Assembly (NCBI GenBank): GCA_023252335.1
Contig: JAJPEA010000063.1
Location: 1-10,083, forward strand
Reading direction: 5' to 3'
From: Nitrosotalea sp.
Lineage (GTDB): Archaea > Thermoproteota > Nitrososphaeria > Nitrososphaerales > Nitrosopumilaceae
Length of the DNA: 10,083 nucleotides
Shown here: one piece after another, positions 1 to 5,623 of the stretch
How positions within the stretch are numbered: position 1 is the stretch's first letter
Layout of the letters: each line of letters begins with the position of its first letter
The notes under the pieces: generated by a model
Database searches by the model: none
Seen by the model: only the letters and a program-made list of their open reading frames with translations
Told to the model about the DNA's origin: nothing
Position numbers and translations under genes: made by a program

Positions 1-38
1 AAAAATGGCAGTAAAATAACAGGAAAGAATTCAAAAAA

Positions 39-1052
39 TTATGCCCAAGGCTCAAATATCTCATATCCTTTTAAGAGTGGTGTATCCATTTTCTTTATTC
101 CACGCATTGTCTTTTCACGATCTCGAATTTCTCCGTTTAATCTCTCCATCTTATTATTATTCATATCACCTTGCAATCGAATATGTCTAATATGCAAGGT
201 TCTATCCGATCTTTTTACACTCCAAAATTCTTTTTGATAAGCTTCTTTATATGATTGTAGTCCATCAGTGATCAAAACTTTCGGTTTTATTCCTGTTACT
301 TGTTTTCCCTTTTGAAATAATCTACTTGCATCGTGGCCTTCTTTTCTGTCAGCTACTTCATGTGCAATTAGGTAACGAGTTTCATCATCCATAAGTGCAA
401 ATACGTATTTTAGATCCCCCCTAATCTTTACAAAGATTTCATCAGCTCGCCATGCATCCCCGACTTGAGGCGTTATTTTTTCAAGGTATTTACCCATTAA
501 TTCAGTATATTTCTTAATCCAGTTGTACACTGTTTGATGTGTTACATTCATTCCAAGAAGCTGGAGAGATTTTGAAACATTTCTTAATGATTCTCCACTA
601 AAGTAAAGTTGCATAGCTGTTGTAATTCCTTTAGGATTATGTTTCATCTTTTCAAATCCGATGTTTACACTAAATGTTCTGTGACAATCAGAACACGTGA
701 ATCTTTGAATATCATAATTCTTGTTATGTCTTATCCCATATTTCTTAATCTGCTTTGATTTACAAAACAGACAAGAATTTATTGTAACAGATTGAATTAT
801 TATCTTGTTTTTCTCTCTAACTTCTTCTCTCAACTTTTGACTAAACTCTACTGCATGGATGTGCTTACAGCATACATGCCTGAATATGTGGTCAGGGCAG
901 TTACAAATCCAGTTAGTGCCTACTTTGGTTACATCATAATCTCTCTTAGTAGTTTGAGAATGTACATGGTAATGATAATCCGATACACGGATTAGGTCGC
1001 TTTTGAGTGCGATTTCTTTTCCTTTTTCTTGTCTCGAATTTTGCGGTGTCAT
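39..1052 (-). CDS. IS6-like DDE transposase with SWIM zinc finger, C-terminally truncated
   Basis: This 337-residue protein matches the two 375-residue transposases in the window from its N-terminus to about residue 330, then diverges into a short unrelated tail ending FEPWA. Visible domains are a SWIM finger (C50-x-C52, C61/C62, H64), an InsA-like zinc ribbon (C94-x2-C97, C120-x2-C123), a helix-turn-helix region near residues 140-180 and a DDE core. The core shows WRADE (D204), ITDG (D263) and NNNKME (E303). It lacks the last 38 or so residues, including the conserved NYLRPHM segment and the following G-x-TP motif, and no zinc-ribbon cistron follows. It is therefore probably inactive for transposition, though the DNA-binding half could still work. 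The ATG start lies about 27 bases below a TATA-like box, which suggests a leaderless transcript. The family call is firm; activity is inferred. Confidence 0.85.
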   Translation of the reverse strand: MTPQNSRQEKGKEIALKSDLIRVSDYHYHVHSQTTKRDYDVTKVGTNWICNCPDHIFRHVCCKHIHAVEFSQKLREEVREKNKIIIQSVTINSCLFCKSKQIKKYGIRHNKNYDIQRFTCSDCHRTFSVNIGFEKMKHNPKGITTAMQLYFSGESLRNVSKSLQLLGMNVTHQTVYNWIKKYTELMGKYLEKITPQVGDAWRADEIFVKIRGDLKYVFALMDDETRYLIAHEVADRKEGHDASRLFQKGKQVTGIKPKVLITDGLQSYKEAYQKEFWSVKRSDRTLHIRHIRLQGDMNNNKMERLNGEIRDREKTMRGIKKMDTPLLKGYEIFEPWA

Positions 1053-1101
1053 TTCGGTACCTAATATTAGGTACCTAATTATATAAACTTTAGGTACCGA
1101 A
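1053..1101. promoter_or_regulatory. Bidirectional promoter with three copies of operator TTAGGTACCTAA
   Basis: Three versions of one 12-base palindrome lie between the divergent transposase and AbrB genes: 1053-1064 (TTCGGTACCTAA), 1067-1078 (TTAGGTACCTAA, perfect) and 1090-1101 (TTAGGTACCGAA). The first two form a 20-base perfect palindrome at 1056-1075. Between the second and third copies is TTATATAA (1079-1086), itself a palindrome, which can serve as TATA box for both directions. Two copies fall between TATA and start on the transposase side and one on the AbrB side. Repression by the adjacent AbrB protein is inferred from the arrangement. Confidence 0.65.
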
Positions 1102-1132
1102 GATTTATCTAAGTGGAGATGGTAATAATATT

Positions 1133-1300
1133 GTGAAATTGCAAAAACAGCTATCTAGGAAGGTAGGCGATGCAGAATATGCTAAATGGGTAGTTGTAAT
1201 TCCTCCTGAAAAAATCAAAGAGATAGGTTGGACTGAGGGAGCAGAAATAGAAGTAGTTGTAAAAGATGGAAAGATTGTTTTAAAATCTAAAAATAGTTAG
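1133..1300 (+). CDS. AbrB/SpoVT-type DNA-binding regulator of module 1
   Basis: This 55-residue protein fits a single AbrB/SpoVT swapped-hairpin domain: a basic N-terminus, a VVVIPPEKIKEIGW segment where these proteins have their ahxIPxxixxxlgi core, then EGAEIEVVVKDGKIVL. Such proteins dimerise and bind palindromic or pseudo-palindromic operators, often in their own promoters. I chose the GTG at 1133 because no ATG is in frame upstream. A GGAG at 1115-1118 is somewhat far away, and TTG 1139 is the alternative. The gene diverges from the truncated transposase across three copies of TTAGGTACCTAA, so it is probably their repressor. Its stop overlaps the stop of the convergent Ntn-hydrolase gene by four bases. 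The coiled-coil partner found after AbrB in the other two modules is missing. Confidence 0.75.
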   Translation: MKLQKQLSRKVGDAEYAKWVVVIPPEKIKEIGWTEGAEIEVVVKDGKIVLKSKNS

Positions 1301-2166
1301 TTATTTGTTTTTTGTTGGCTTTTGGCATATTCTTCTTGTCTTTGTTTGAATCTGTCTGTTACAACATCTTTCAATTCTGTTATTATTGCAAGTTCACTAG
1401 TCCCAAGTTTCTGATACCCCTCATCAAGTTTTTTTATGGTTTCCTGATCTGTTGATATTGTAAACATGTTAGCAATGGGTATCTTATTTTCATCTTCCTG
1501 AAATGATAAGAAAACGTAATCGGTATATCTCCCAACCCCAGTTGCTCTTTCAGATACTTTTTTTGCAAAATAAAGTCTAGGTATGGCGAGTGATAACTCA
1601 TGAGTTATGGAATAAAACCACTTAGTTAATTCTAAAAATGCTAATGACCCACCACTTCCAGTTGTTGCGAAGCCAATGGAATCCCAAGAGCTTTGATTTC
1701 CATCTTGGTCTACTTTGAAAATATGTGCCATGATTACCTCTTCATCTAATCCAGCAACTATGAACTCAAAAGCAGGATATTGATAAAATTTTAAATCATT
1801 TACAGCGTCACTTATGAGGTTATTTGGATCAGCTTTTAGGCCATTAATAGCCACATTATATTTACTAAGTACATCCTTTACCTGTTTTTCCTGTTTGAGT
1901 GTGATACACTCTTCACATAACATATTTGCAATTTCCTGTGGCGTGTATTTTTTCTGTGAGTCGGTTCTCTTTAGCAATCTTTGCAGCACTAATTCAGAAG
2001 TTACCGAGTCATCAGAAGAGTGCATTATGGCACAATTTTTGGTTATTTGAAGTATTTTTGAGGAACCACCTTCAAATTGTACTCCAGCAGAAACAAGCCT
2101 ATCTGCACATAGTAGTATTGTTGGTGATACGTTCACATTGCAAATACCAGCTATGCATACTGTCAT
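1297..2166 (-). CDS. Proteasome-fold Ntn-hydrolase-like protein
   Basis: This 289-residue protein begins MTVCIAGI and has an early LLCADR segment and then GGSSKI, as in proteasome beta subunits and HslV. Counting Thr as residue 1 after removal of Met, Thr1, Asp21 and Lys36 fall where those families have the nucleophile Thr1, Asp17 and Lys33. An ordered Ntn-hydrolase active site is therefore plausible. The C-terminal third (from about residue 215) is charged and partly helical, and I do not recognise it. The frame is open to an ATG at 2238, but that would bury the Thr and run through the promoter, so I start at ATG 2166. A copy of the module 1 operator lies 21-32 bases upstream. The gene sits where module 1 should have its coiled-coil gene. 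The fold is well supported; substrate and role are unknown. Confidence 0.7.
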   Translation of the reverse strand: MTVCIAGICNVNVSPTILLCADRLVSAGVQFEGGSSKILQITKNCAIMHSSDDSVTSELVLQRLLKRTDSQKKYTPQEIANMLCEECITLKQEKQVKDVLSKYNVAINGLKADPNNLISDAVNDLKFYQYPAFEFIVAGLDEEVIMAHIFKVDQDGNQSSWDSIGFATTGSGGSLAFLELTKWFYSITHELSLAIPRLYFAKKVSERATGVGRYTDYVFLSFQEDENKIPIANMFTISTDQETIKKLDEGYQKLGTSELAIITELKDVVTDRFKQRQEEYAKSQQKTNN

Positions 2167-2186
2167 ATCTATCAATTTTGTATTTC

Positions 2187-2206
2187 TTAGGTACCTAATA
2201 AAGGGA
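2187..2206 (-). promoter_or_regulatory. Promoter of the Ntn-hydrolase gene with a perfect module 1 operator
   Basis: The perfect palindrome TTAGGTACCTAA (2187-2198) is identical to the central operator copy at 1067-1078. On the minus strand a TATA-like TTTATTAG (2199-2206) lies just ahead of it and the ATG at 2166 follows. The operator therefore falls between TATA box and expected transcription start, where a bound protein would block initiation. Co-regulation with module 1 is inferred. Confidence 0.55.
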
Positions 2207-2273
2207 TCCTTTGGATACAGAACATCACTATGGAACATTTATTCCACCAACCGACTTTTTACAGTCGACTCGT

Positions 2274-2325
2274 CCACCGTAGATTTGACAGAACCCGATT
2301 AAAGGTTCTGTCAAGTCTGCGTCGG
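2274..2325. repeat. Long dyad containing a 38-base repeat (left copy)
   Basis: Two 22-base arms (2274-2295 and 2304-2325, 18 of 22 positions complementary) surround the 8-base centre CGATTAAA. The inner 11 base pairs, TTGACAGAACC against GGTTCTGTCAA, are perfect. Bases 2288-2325 recur perfectly, in opposite orientation, at 5317-5354. Outside the dyad, related pieces CCGACTTTTTACAG (from 2251) and the complement of CCGACGACTTTTGACA (to 2351) extend the symmetry. It could be a recombination or protein-binding site. It also encodes a zinc-finger gene tail (2289-2363). Confidence 0.75.
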
Positions 2326-2363
2326 GTTTTTTGATTGTCAAAAGTCGTCGGATACCTAAATAG
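2289..2363 (+). pseudogene. Remnant of a C2HC zinc-finger gene (C-terminal tail only)
   Basis: Reading from 2289 gives QNPIKGSVKSASGFLIVKS-RRIPK and a stop at 2361-2363. The zinc-finger protein at 5276-5623 ends QNPIKGSVKSASEILPVKK-RRVSLI. The match continues past the identical 38-base block with conservative changes, so this is a true coding relative. A stop at 2286-2288 precedes it in frame and no finger is present upstream. It has the same strand as AbrB at 1133 and a position consistent with the end of the module 1 AbrB operon. Confidence 0.6.
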
Positions 2364-2378
2364 TGTTTTTAAATGAGT

Positions 2379-2876
2379 CTATTTGTATCCATTATTATTT
2401 TTAAAATCAACTAAGATTTGCCAATATTTCGTAGCATATTTTGTTTGAACTGCTTGAATGTAGTTAAGAATTTCAGGAGAATCATGTATTCTTTCTATTA
2501 CCCATCCAAATGTAGATGATGCCACTTCAACTCGAACTATTCCATGAGATGATAAAACAAAAGGATGTTGAAGATCATTCAAGAAATTTTCAAGATCTCT
2601 TTCAGATATTGAACCTCCATTATTTTGTAGAATAGGTTTATGTTGTTTACACGCTTCGATAATTTCTTTACCATACGATGATCGGTATATTAGTTCACTA
2701 TATTTCTCAATAAATTCTGCCTCCTTTGCCTTTATATCGGCATCAAATGCCGCTATTGCAACAGAATTAGATTCACGAGTTCGTGTGTCTGATAAAAATG
2801 TGCCAATAGAACTCACTATTAGAGCAATAACACCAGTACCGGCACCTATAATCGACAAGAATAATGGCAATTCCAC
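2379..2876 (-). CDS. Unknown membrane-anchored protein
   Basis: This 165-residue protein has one N-terminal hydrophobic helix (about residues 5-28), then a polar, helix-rich domain likely on the cytoplasmic side. Features include EFIEKYSELIYRS (near 55) and a tryptophan-containing C-terminal helix (KYWQILVDF). The layout recalls small one-helix proteins such as DUF4760, but I cannot assign it firmly. The start is a GTG at 2876, with no good ATG nearby. It lies 38 bases beyond the zinc-ribbon cistron of module 2 on the same strand, so it could be co-transcribed with that transposase as cargo, or could be flanking DNA. It is not found beside the zinc ribbon of module 3. Confidence 0.6.
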   Translation of the reverse strand: MELPLFLSIIGAGTGVIALIVSSIGTFLSDTRTRESNSVAIAAFDADIKAKEAEFIEKYSELIYRSSYGKEIIEACKQHKPILQNNGGSISERDLENFLNDLQHPFVLSSHGIVRVEVASSTFGWVIERIHDSPEILNYIQAVQTKYATKYWQILVDFKNNNGYK

Positions 2877-2914
2877 TATTTTATGATCAATTCTACTTGT
2901 GATAAATAGTTTCT

Positions 2915-3037
2915 TTAAATTAAAAATATGAGTTTCCAGTACCTACAAAATTTAGCCCTGCACGACTCACACCATACCACTTCATACTCAATATCGGATT
3001 TCCATTCTTTACCGCAGTGAGGACAGAAATGTATCAA
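2915..3037 (-). CDS. Zinc-ribbon microprotein translated with the module 2 transposase
   Basis: This 40-residue protein shows H3-x-C5-P-x-C8, then W22-C23-x2-C26-R27 and Y33-W34-K35, a four-cysteine zinc knuckle. The TTG start overlaps the transposase stop in a TTGA (3034-3037). A strong ribosome site, AAGGAGG at 3045-3051 inside the last transposase codons, is seven bases away, so translation should be coupled to the transposase. A homologue with the same pattern, the same TTGA overlap and its own ribosome site follows the transposase at 6371-7498. This recurrence is the main reason to believe it is a gene. It may bind nucleic acid or the transposase; that is inference. Confidence 0.75.
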   Translation of the reverse strand: MIHFCPHCGKEWKSDIEYEVVWCESCRAKFCRYWKLIFLI

Positions 3038-4161
3038 GAAATAACCTCCTTGCTAGCGTTCTGAATGACAGTTATCCACTTGTTATTACCTTCTATGGTA
3101 ATTCCACATGCCTCACTAGGCGTTTTACCATCTAAACTCATGTGTGGTCTAAGGTAGTTGTGATACATCTGGTAGCCGTTGAATACGATTGAATCGGTCT
3201 TTTTGATACCTCTCATGACCTTCTCACGGTCACGAAATTCACCGTTCAGCCTCTCCATCTTGTTGTTATTGTGGTCGCCCTGTAACCTGATATGCCTGAT
3301 GTGAAGCGTTCTCTGCTGTCTGTTTATCTCCCAAAATTCCTTTTGGTATGCTTCCTTGTATGACTGTAAACCGTCAGTGATTATGACCTTTGGCTTGGTC
3401 TGCGTTACTTGCTTTCCCTTTGCAAATAATGAACTGGCATCGTGCTTTTCCTTTGAATCTGCTACTTCTTGTGCTATCCAATATCGGGTTTCATCATCCA
3501 TTAGTGCAAAGACATACTTCAATTCACCCCTGACCTTTACCCAAACCTCGTCTGCTCGCCATGCATCCCCTACTTGTGGTACAATCTTGTCTAGGTACTT
3601 GCCCATCAACTGTGTATATTTCTTGATCCAATTATACACGGTTTGATATGTCACATCCATTCCGATCAGTTTCAATGCCTTTGAAACATTTCTCAAGGAT
3701 TCTCCACTGTAATACAACTGCATAGCCATAGTGATCCCCTTTGGATTGTGCTTCATCTTTTCAAAGCCTACATTGATTGTGAAATACTTTTTACAGTCTT
3801 TGCATTGGAATTTCTGAATATCTCCATACTTGTTGTGTCGTAGTCCATCTTTGGAAATATTGTTGCCTAAACAATAAATGCAAGAAGTGATATTTACAGG
3901 ACTAATGACAACCTTGTTCTTTTCCCTGACTTCTTCTCTAAGTTTGATTGAAAACTCTACTGCGTGGATGTGCTTACAGCAAACATGTCTGAAAGTATGA
4001 TCAGCACAGTTGCAAACCCATTTGTCATTGGTCTTGATAACGTCGTATTCTCGGTTAGTGGTTTGCGATTTGACATGGTAAAAGTTGTCGCTGATTCTGA
4101 TAAGGTCGTGTCGGGAAGCGATTTGTTTTCCTTTTTCTTCCCGAGGATTTGTTGTTGTCAT
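3034..4161 (-). CDS. IS6-like DDE transposase with SWIM zinc finger (module 2)
   Basis: This 375-residue protein is apparently full length. The order of domains is SWIM finger (C50-x-C52, C61/C62, H64), zinc ribbon (C94-x2-C97, C120-x2-C123), helix-turn-helix region (about 140-180) and DDE catalytic core. The core has D204 in WRADE, D263 in ITDG and probably E303 in NNNKME, followed by NYLRPHM and GKTP near the C-terminus. It would cut and join DNA ends as in the IS6 family. The SWIM finger is an extra N-terminal DNA- or protein-binding part. The ATG is 29 bases from a TATA-like TTAATAAA (4190-4197), suggesting a leaderless message. Two ATGTTATAACAT-type operators lie between TATA and start, the first overlapping the start codon. 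The zinc-ribbon cistron follows with overlap. Confidence 0.93.
   Translation of the reverse strand: MTTTNPREEKGKQIASRHDLIRISDNFYHVKSQTTNREYDVIKTNDKWVCNCADHTFRHVCCKHIHAVEFSIKLREEVREKNKVVISPVNITSCIYCLGNNISKDGLRHNKYGDIQKFQCKDCKKYFTINVGFEKMKHNPKGITMAMQLYYSGESLRNVSKALKLIGMDVTYQTVYNWIKKYTQLMGKYLDKIVPQVGDAWRADEVWVKVRGELKYVFALMDDETRYWIAQEVADSKEKHDASSLFAKGKQVTQTKPKVIITDGLQSYKEAYQKEFWEINRQQRTLHIRHIRLQGDHNNNKMERLNGEFRDREKVMRGIKKTDSIVFNGYQMYHNYLRPHMSLDGKTPSEACGITIEGNNKWITVIQNASKEVIS
3045..3051 (-). promoter_or_regulatory. Ribosome binding site for the module 2 zinc ribbon
   Basis: AAGGAGG lies within the final transposase codons, seven bases before the TTG at 3037. It decides that start and argues for re-initiation after the overlapping stop codon. 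Confidence 0.7.
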
Positions 4162-4258
4162 GTTCTAACATTGTTATAACATACTTGGCTTAATAAACTT
4201 TTAAAACATAATTATAGTTAAATACTAACAAACCTATACCTATGTTATATGATAACAT
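4160..4258. promoter_or_regulatory. Divergent promoters with three copies of operator ATGTTATAACAT
   Basis: Near the transposase start are ATGTTCTAACAT (4160-4171) and TTGTTATAACAT (4171-4182), two 12-base near-palindromes 11 bases apart. At the AbrB start the same half-sites recur as ATGTTAT-ATG-ATAACAT (4242-4258), with the AbrB ATG at the centre. TATA-like boxes are TTAATAAA (4190-4197) for the transposase and TTAAATA (4218-4224) for AbrB, each about 25-30 bases from its ATG. The layout of two copies on the transposase side and one on the AbrB side equals that of modules 1 and 3, although the operator sequence differs. Confidence 0.65.
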
Positions 4259-4476
4259 CGGCTGAGGGCAAAATAATCAAGGTTGGAAATAGTTCAGCAG
4301 TAATTCTACCAAAAATTATCTTCGACAACTATAAGATAGAGCAGGGAGATACGCTGAAAATTCTCATGACTGAACAGGGTCTGTTTATTCCTGCTAAACA
4401 GAACGAACCAGATTTTATTCAAAAGGAAATAGAAAATGCACTTAAATCCGTAAGTGGTAAAGGAGGGAAGAAATGA
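4249..4476 (+). CDS. AbrB/SpoVT (MazE-like) regulator of module 2
   Basis: This 75-residue protein has residues 8-45 reading KIIKVGNSSAVILPK followed by YKIEQGDTLKILM, the classic AbrB/MazE DNA-binding hairpin domain (G-N-S-x-A-V-x-L-P-K). A charged helical tail (about 52-75) follows and could contact a partner. MazE-like proteins act as antitoxins or autorepressors. No toxin of the MazF/PemK type is adjacent, so a regulator role for this operon and the divergent transposase is more likely. The ATG lies inside the operator palindrome 4242-4258 and about 25 bases below TTAAATA, consistent with a leaderless message repressed by its own product. The next gene overlaps by four bases (ATGA). Confidence 0.85.
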   Translation: MITSAEGKIIKVGNSSAVILPKIIFDNYKIEQGDTLKILMTEQGLFIPAKQNEPDFIQKEIENALKSVSGKGGKK

Positions 4477-5129
4477 TACTTCAAGAGATCCATCAAGAAG
4501 CATTAAAGAGAACTAAATCTAAAATTAGAAACCACGTCAATAGAATGTTTTCTACTGCATTTCTGGTAACAATATTGCTGACCATGTGTTTTTATTATTT
4601 TGGAGTGGGGGATTTTCAATGGTCTATTGCTAAAACCAACCCATTATTTGTTACTGTATTAGTTGGAACACAGACATTTTTTGGAATGATCAACTTGCAA
4701 TTTCTCATATTCTATTCTTGGTCAGTGGGTGAATCTACTAGATCAAAAGTCAAAAATGGTTTAGAGCAACGACATGAAAATAGAATCAAGGAAAACGCAG
4801 AGGCAATCCGTGATAGATTCAATCAATTCGGGCAAAGAGATTATTCTATCCAAATCGATGAGGCAAAGGAAGGTCTTAGATATGAAATTTCTGATTGGGC
4901 GAAATTCACTAGTGAGTGGGCTAGAAGATTCTCAATAGCTATATTTTCAACTAAATCAGAAATTCTGAAACTAAGAAGGGAAGTGCAAAACTTAAGGGCA
5001 GAAGTAGAATCTCTAAAGCAAAAGCAATCTGAAAATGTTCAAGAAATGGGACAGAATTTCCATGCTAAAGATACTCATGAAAATACAAAAATCGATGATA
5101 AAACGAAGAAATTCGAGTCTAGAGATTGA
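4473..5129 (+). CDS. Two-helix membrane protein with cytoplasmic coiled coil
   Basis: This 218-residue protein has a basic amphipathic N-terminus and two transmembrane helices (about residues 26-44 and 58-82). A long charged region follows, with a heptad-like coiled coil near 160-192 (EILKLRREVQNLRAEVESL) and a polar tail. The basic start and short loop suggest that both ends lie in the cytoplasm. It is the middle cistron of an AbrB operon, overlapping AbrB by ATGA and the zinc-finger gene by TTGA. Module 3 has a soluble coiled-coil protein in the same position. The two share the C-terminal coil but no clear sequence similarity, so the position may accept analogous proteins. Function is unknown. 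Confidence 0.7.
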   Translation: MILQEIHQEALKRTKSKIRNHVNRMFSTAFLVTILLTMCFYYFGVGDFQWSIAKTNPLFVTVLVGTQTFFGMINLQFLIFYSWSVGESTRSKVKNGLEQRHENRIKENAEAIRDRFNQFGQRDYSIQIDEAKEGLRYEISDWAKFTSEWARRFSIAIFSTKSEILKLRREVQNLRAEVESLKQKQSENVQEMGQNFHAKDTHENTKIDDKTKKFESRD

Positions 5130-5368
5130 ATAATAACATATTTCGTTGCCGTGTCTGTGGCAGATTTGCCATATATGAGGAGCTAGACTTGCATGAGTGC
5201 AGGTCACTCAAAGACTACAAGATCGAGGGGAATACTTTGAAAGGGTTTGACGGTCATTCATGGTATCCACTCAAGTTAGATCAGGCTTACCCGACGTTTT
5301 TTGACAGGGAGAATTTCCGACGCAGACTTGACAGAACCTTTAATCGGGTTCTGTTTACTTGTCGGTAA
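5126..5368 (+). CDS. C2HC zinc-finger protein of module 2 (tail replaced)
   Basis: This 80-residue protein has the N-terminal finger C8-x2-C11-x11-H23-x-C25, the same spacing as the protein at 5276-5623. A short FDGHSWYPL stretch can be paired with its MDGTNFEFI. The TTG start overlaps the stop of the coiled-coil gene (TTGA). After about residue 52 the reading frame runs antisense through the tail of the module 3 zinc-finger gene. The last 28 or so residues are therefore probably accidental, and the original tail was lost when the two modules met. The finger probably binds nucleic acid or a protein partner. Confidence 0.6.
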   Translation: MNNNIFRCRVCGRFAIYEELDLHECRSLKDYKIEGNTLKGFDGHSWYPLKLDQAYPTFFDRENFRRRLDRTFNRVLFTCR

Positions 5369-5623
5369 GTTATCTGTGTTACCTCTCGGTTGATAGGGTT
5401 TTTTGGTATATTCTTTATTCTCAGGCACTTCTATAAACTCAAAATTTGTTCCATCCATAGCACGAATGGTTATTATTTTTCTACCAAGTTCGTCATTTTG
5501 AATGTAAAAACTGGCGAATCTTATGGTTTTCCAGTTTTTAATTGTAGGCATGCATCTATGCATGTCATACTCCTCATGGAGAAATTTCTTATTACATCTA
5601 GTACATATTACTAGATCATTCAT
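5276..5623 (-). CDS. C2HC zinc-finger protein of module 3
   Basis: This 115-residue protein begins with a finger C7-x2-C10-x11-H22-x-C24. A small beta-rich stretch (about 30-68, ending MDGTNFEFIEVPE) and a basic, disordered tail rich in Lys, Ser and Pro follow. The tail includes QNPIKGSVKSAS and a final KKRRVSLI. It starts with an ATG in an eight-base overlap (ATGAATGA) with the preceding coiled-coil gene and is the last cistron of the AbrB operon. The tail codons contain the 38-base repeat shared with 2288-2325. The last 93 bases overlap the convergent zinc-finger gene of module 2. A nucleic-acid-binding role is inferred from the finger and basic tail. Confidence 0.75.
   Translation of the reverse strand: MNDLVICTRCNKKFLHEEYDMHRCMPTIKNWKTIRFASFYIQNDELGRKIITIRAMDGTNFEFIEVPENKEYTKKPYQPRGNTDNLPTSKQNPIKGSVKSASEILPVKKRRVSLI
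5317..5365. repeat. Dyad containing the 38-base repeat (right copy)
   Basis: Bases 5317-5354 are the exact reverse complement of 2288-2325. The centre TTTAATCG is flanked by ACAGAACC and GGTTCTGT, and the outer arms CCGAC (from 5317) and GTCGG (to 5365) extend the dyad. A further related piece, CCGACGTTTTTTGACAGG, starts at 5292. On the minus strand it encodes the tail of the module 3 zinc-finger protein. The two copies bracket module 2 and the membrane-protein gene, about 3 kb, in inverted orientation. Confidence 0.8.

Larger units (their letters stand above)
39..2363. mobile_element. Module 1: degraded transposase/AbrB module
   Basis: This is a damaged copy of the module found complete at 2915-5278 and 5276-7620. 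The transposase arm ends early and has no zinc-ribbon cistron. The AbrB arm keeps AbrB (1133-1300) and the final codons of the C2HC zinc-finger gene (2289-2363). The space between, where the coiled-coil gene and the finger itself should lie, is taken by an opposite-strand Ntn-hydrolase gene. The limits are the outermost recognisable pieces, not proven element ends; I found no terminal inverted repeats or target duplication. Confidence 0.45.
2915..5278. mobile_element. Module 2: complete transposase/AbrB module
   Basis: One arm (minus strand) has the transposase 3034-4161 and zinc ribbon 2915-3037. The other arm (plus strand) has AbrB 4249-4476, a membrane coiled-coil protein 4473-5129 and a C2HC finger protein from 5126. 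The gene order matches module 3 exactly. Module 2 appears to lose its own end near 5278, where it meets the tail of module 3. Element boundaries are unproven; no clear terminal inverted repeats or target duplication were found around the transposase. Confidence 0.5.

Noticed and set aside
2274..2332. The dyad followed by a T-run looks like an intrinsic terminator
   Set aside because: Archaeal termination relies mainly on T-rich tracts, the second copy at 5317 has no T-run, and the repeat is coding in the zinc-finger gene. A terminator role is possible but does not explain perfect conservation.
2274..2351. Integron attC-like site
   Set aside because: The paired arms lack the GTTRRRY and RYYYAAC core boxes, and no integron integrase is present in the window.
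2915..4258. Terminal inverted repeats and target duplication around the IS6-like transposases
   Set aside because: I compared the sequences beyond the zinc-ribbon stops and beyond the AbrB operons of modules 2 and 3 and found no shared ends. The dyads near the starts are better explained as operators.
4249..5129. AbrB plus downstream gene as a MazEF-type toxin-antitoxin pair
   Set aside because: The downstream protein is a two-helix membrane coiled-coil protein with no MazF, PIN or other toxin motif, and the operator layout points to transposase control.
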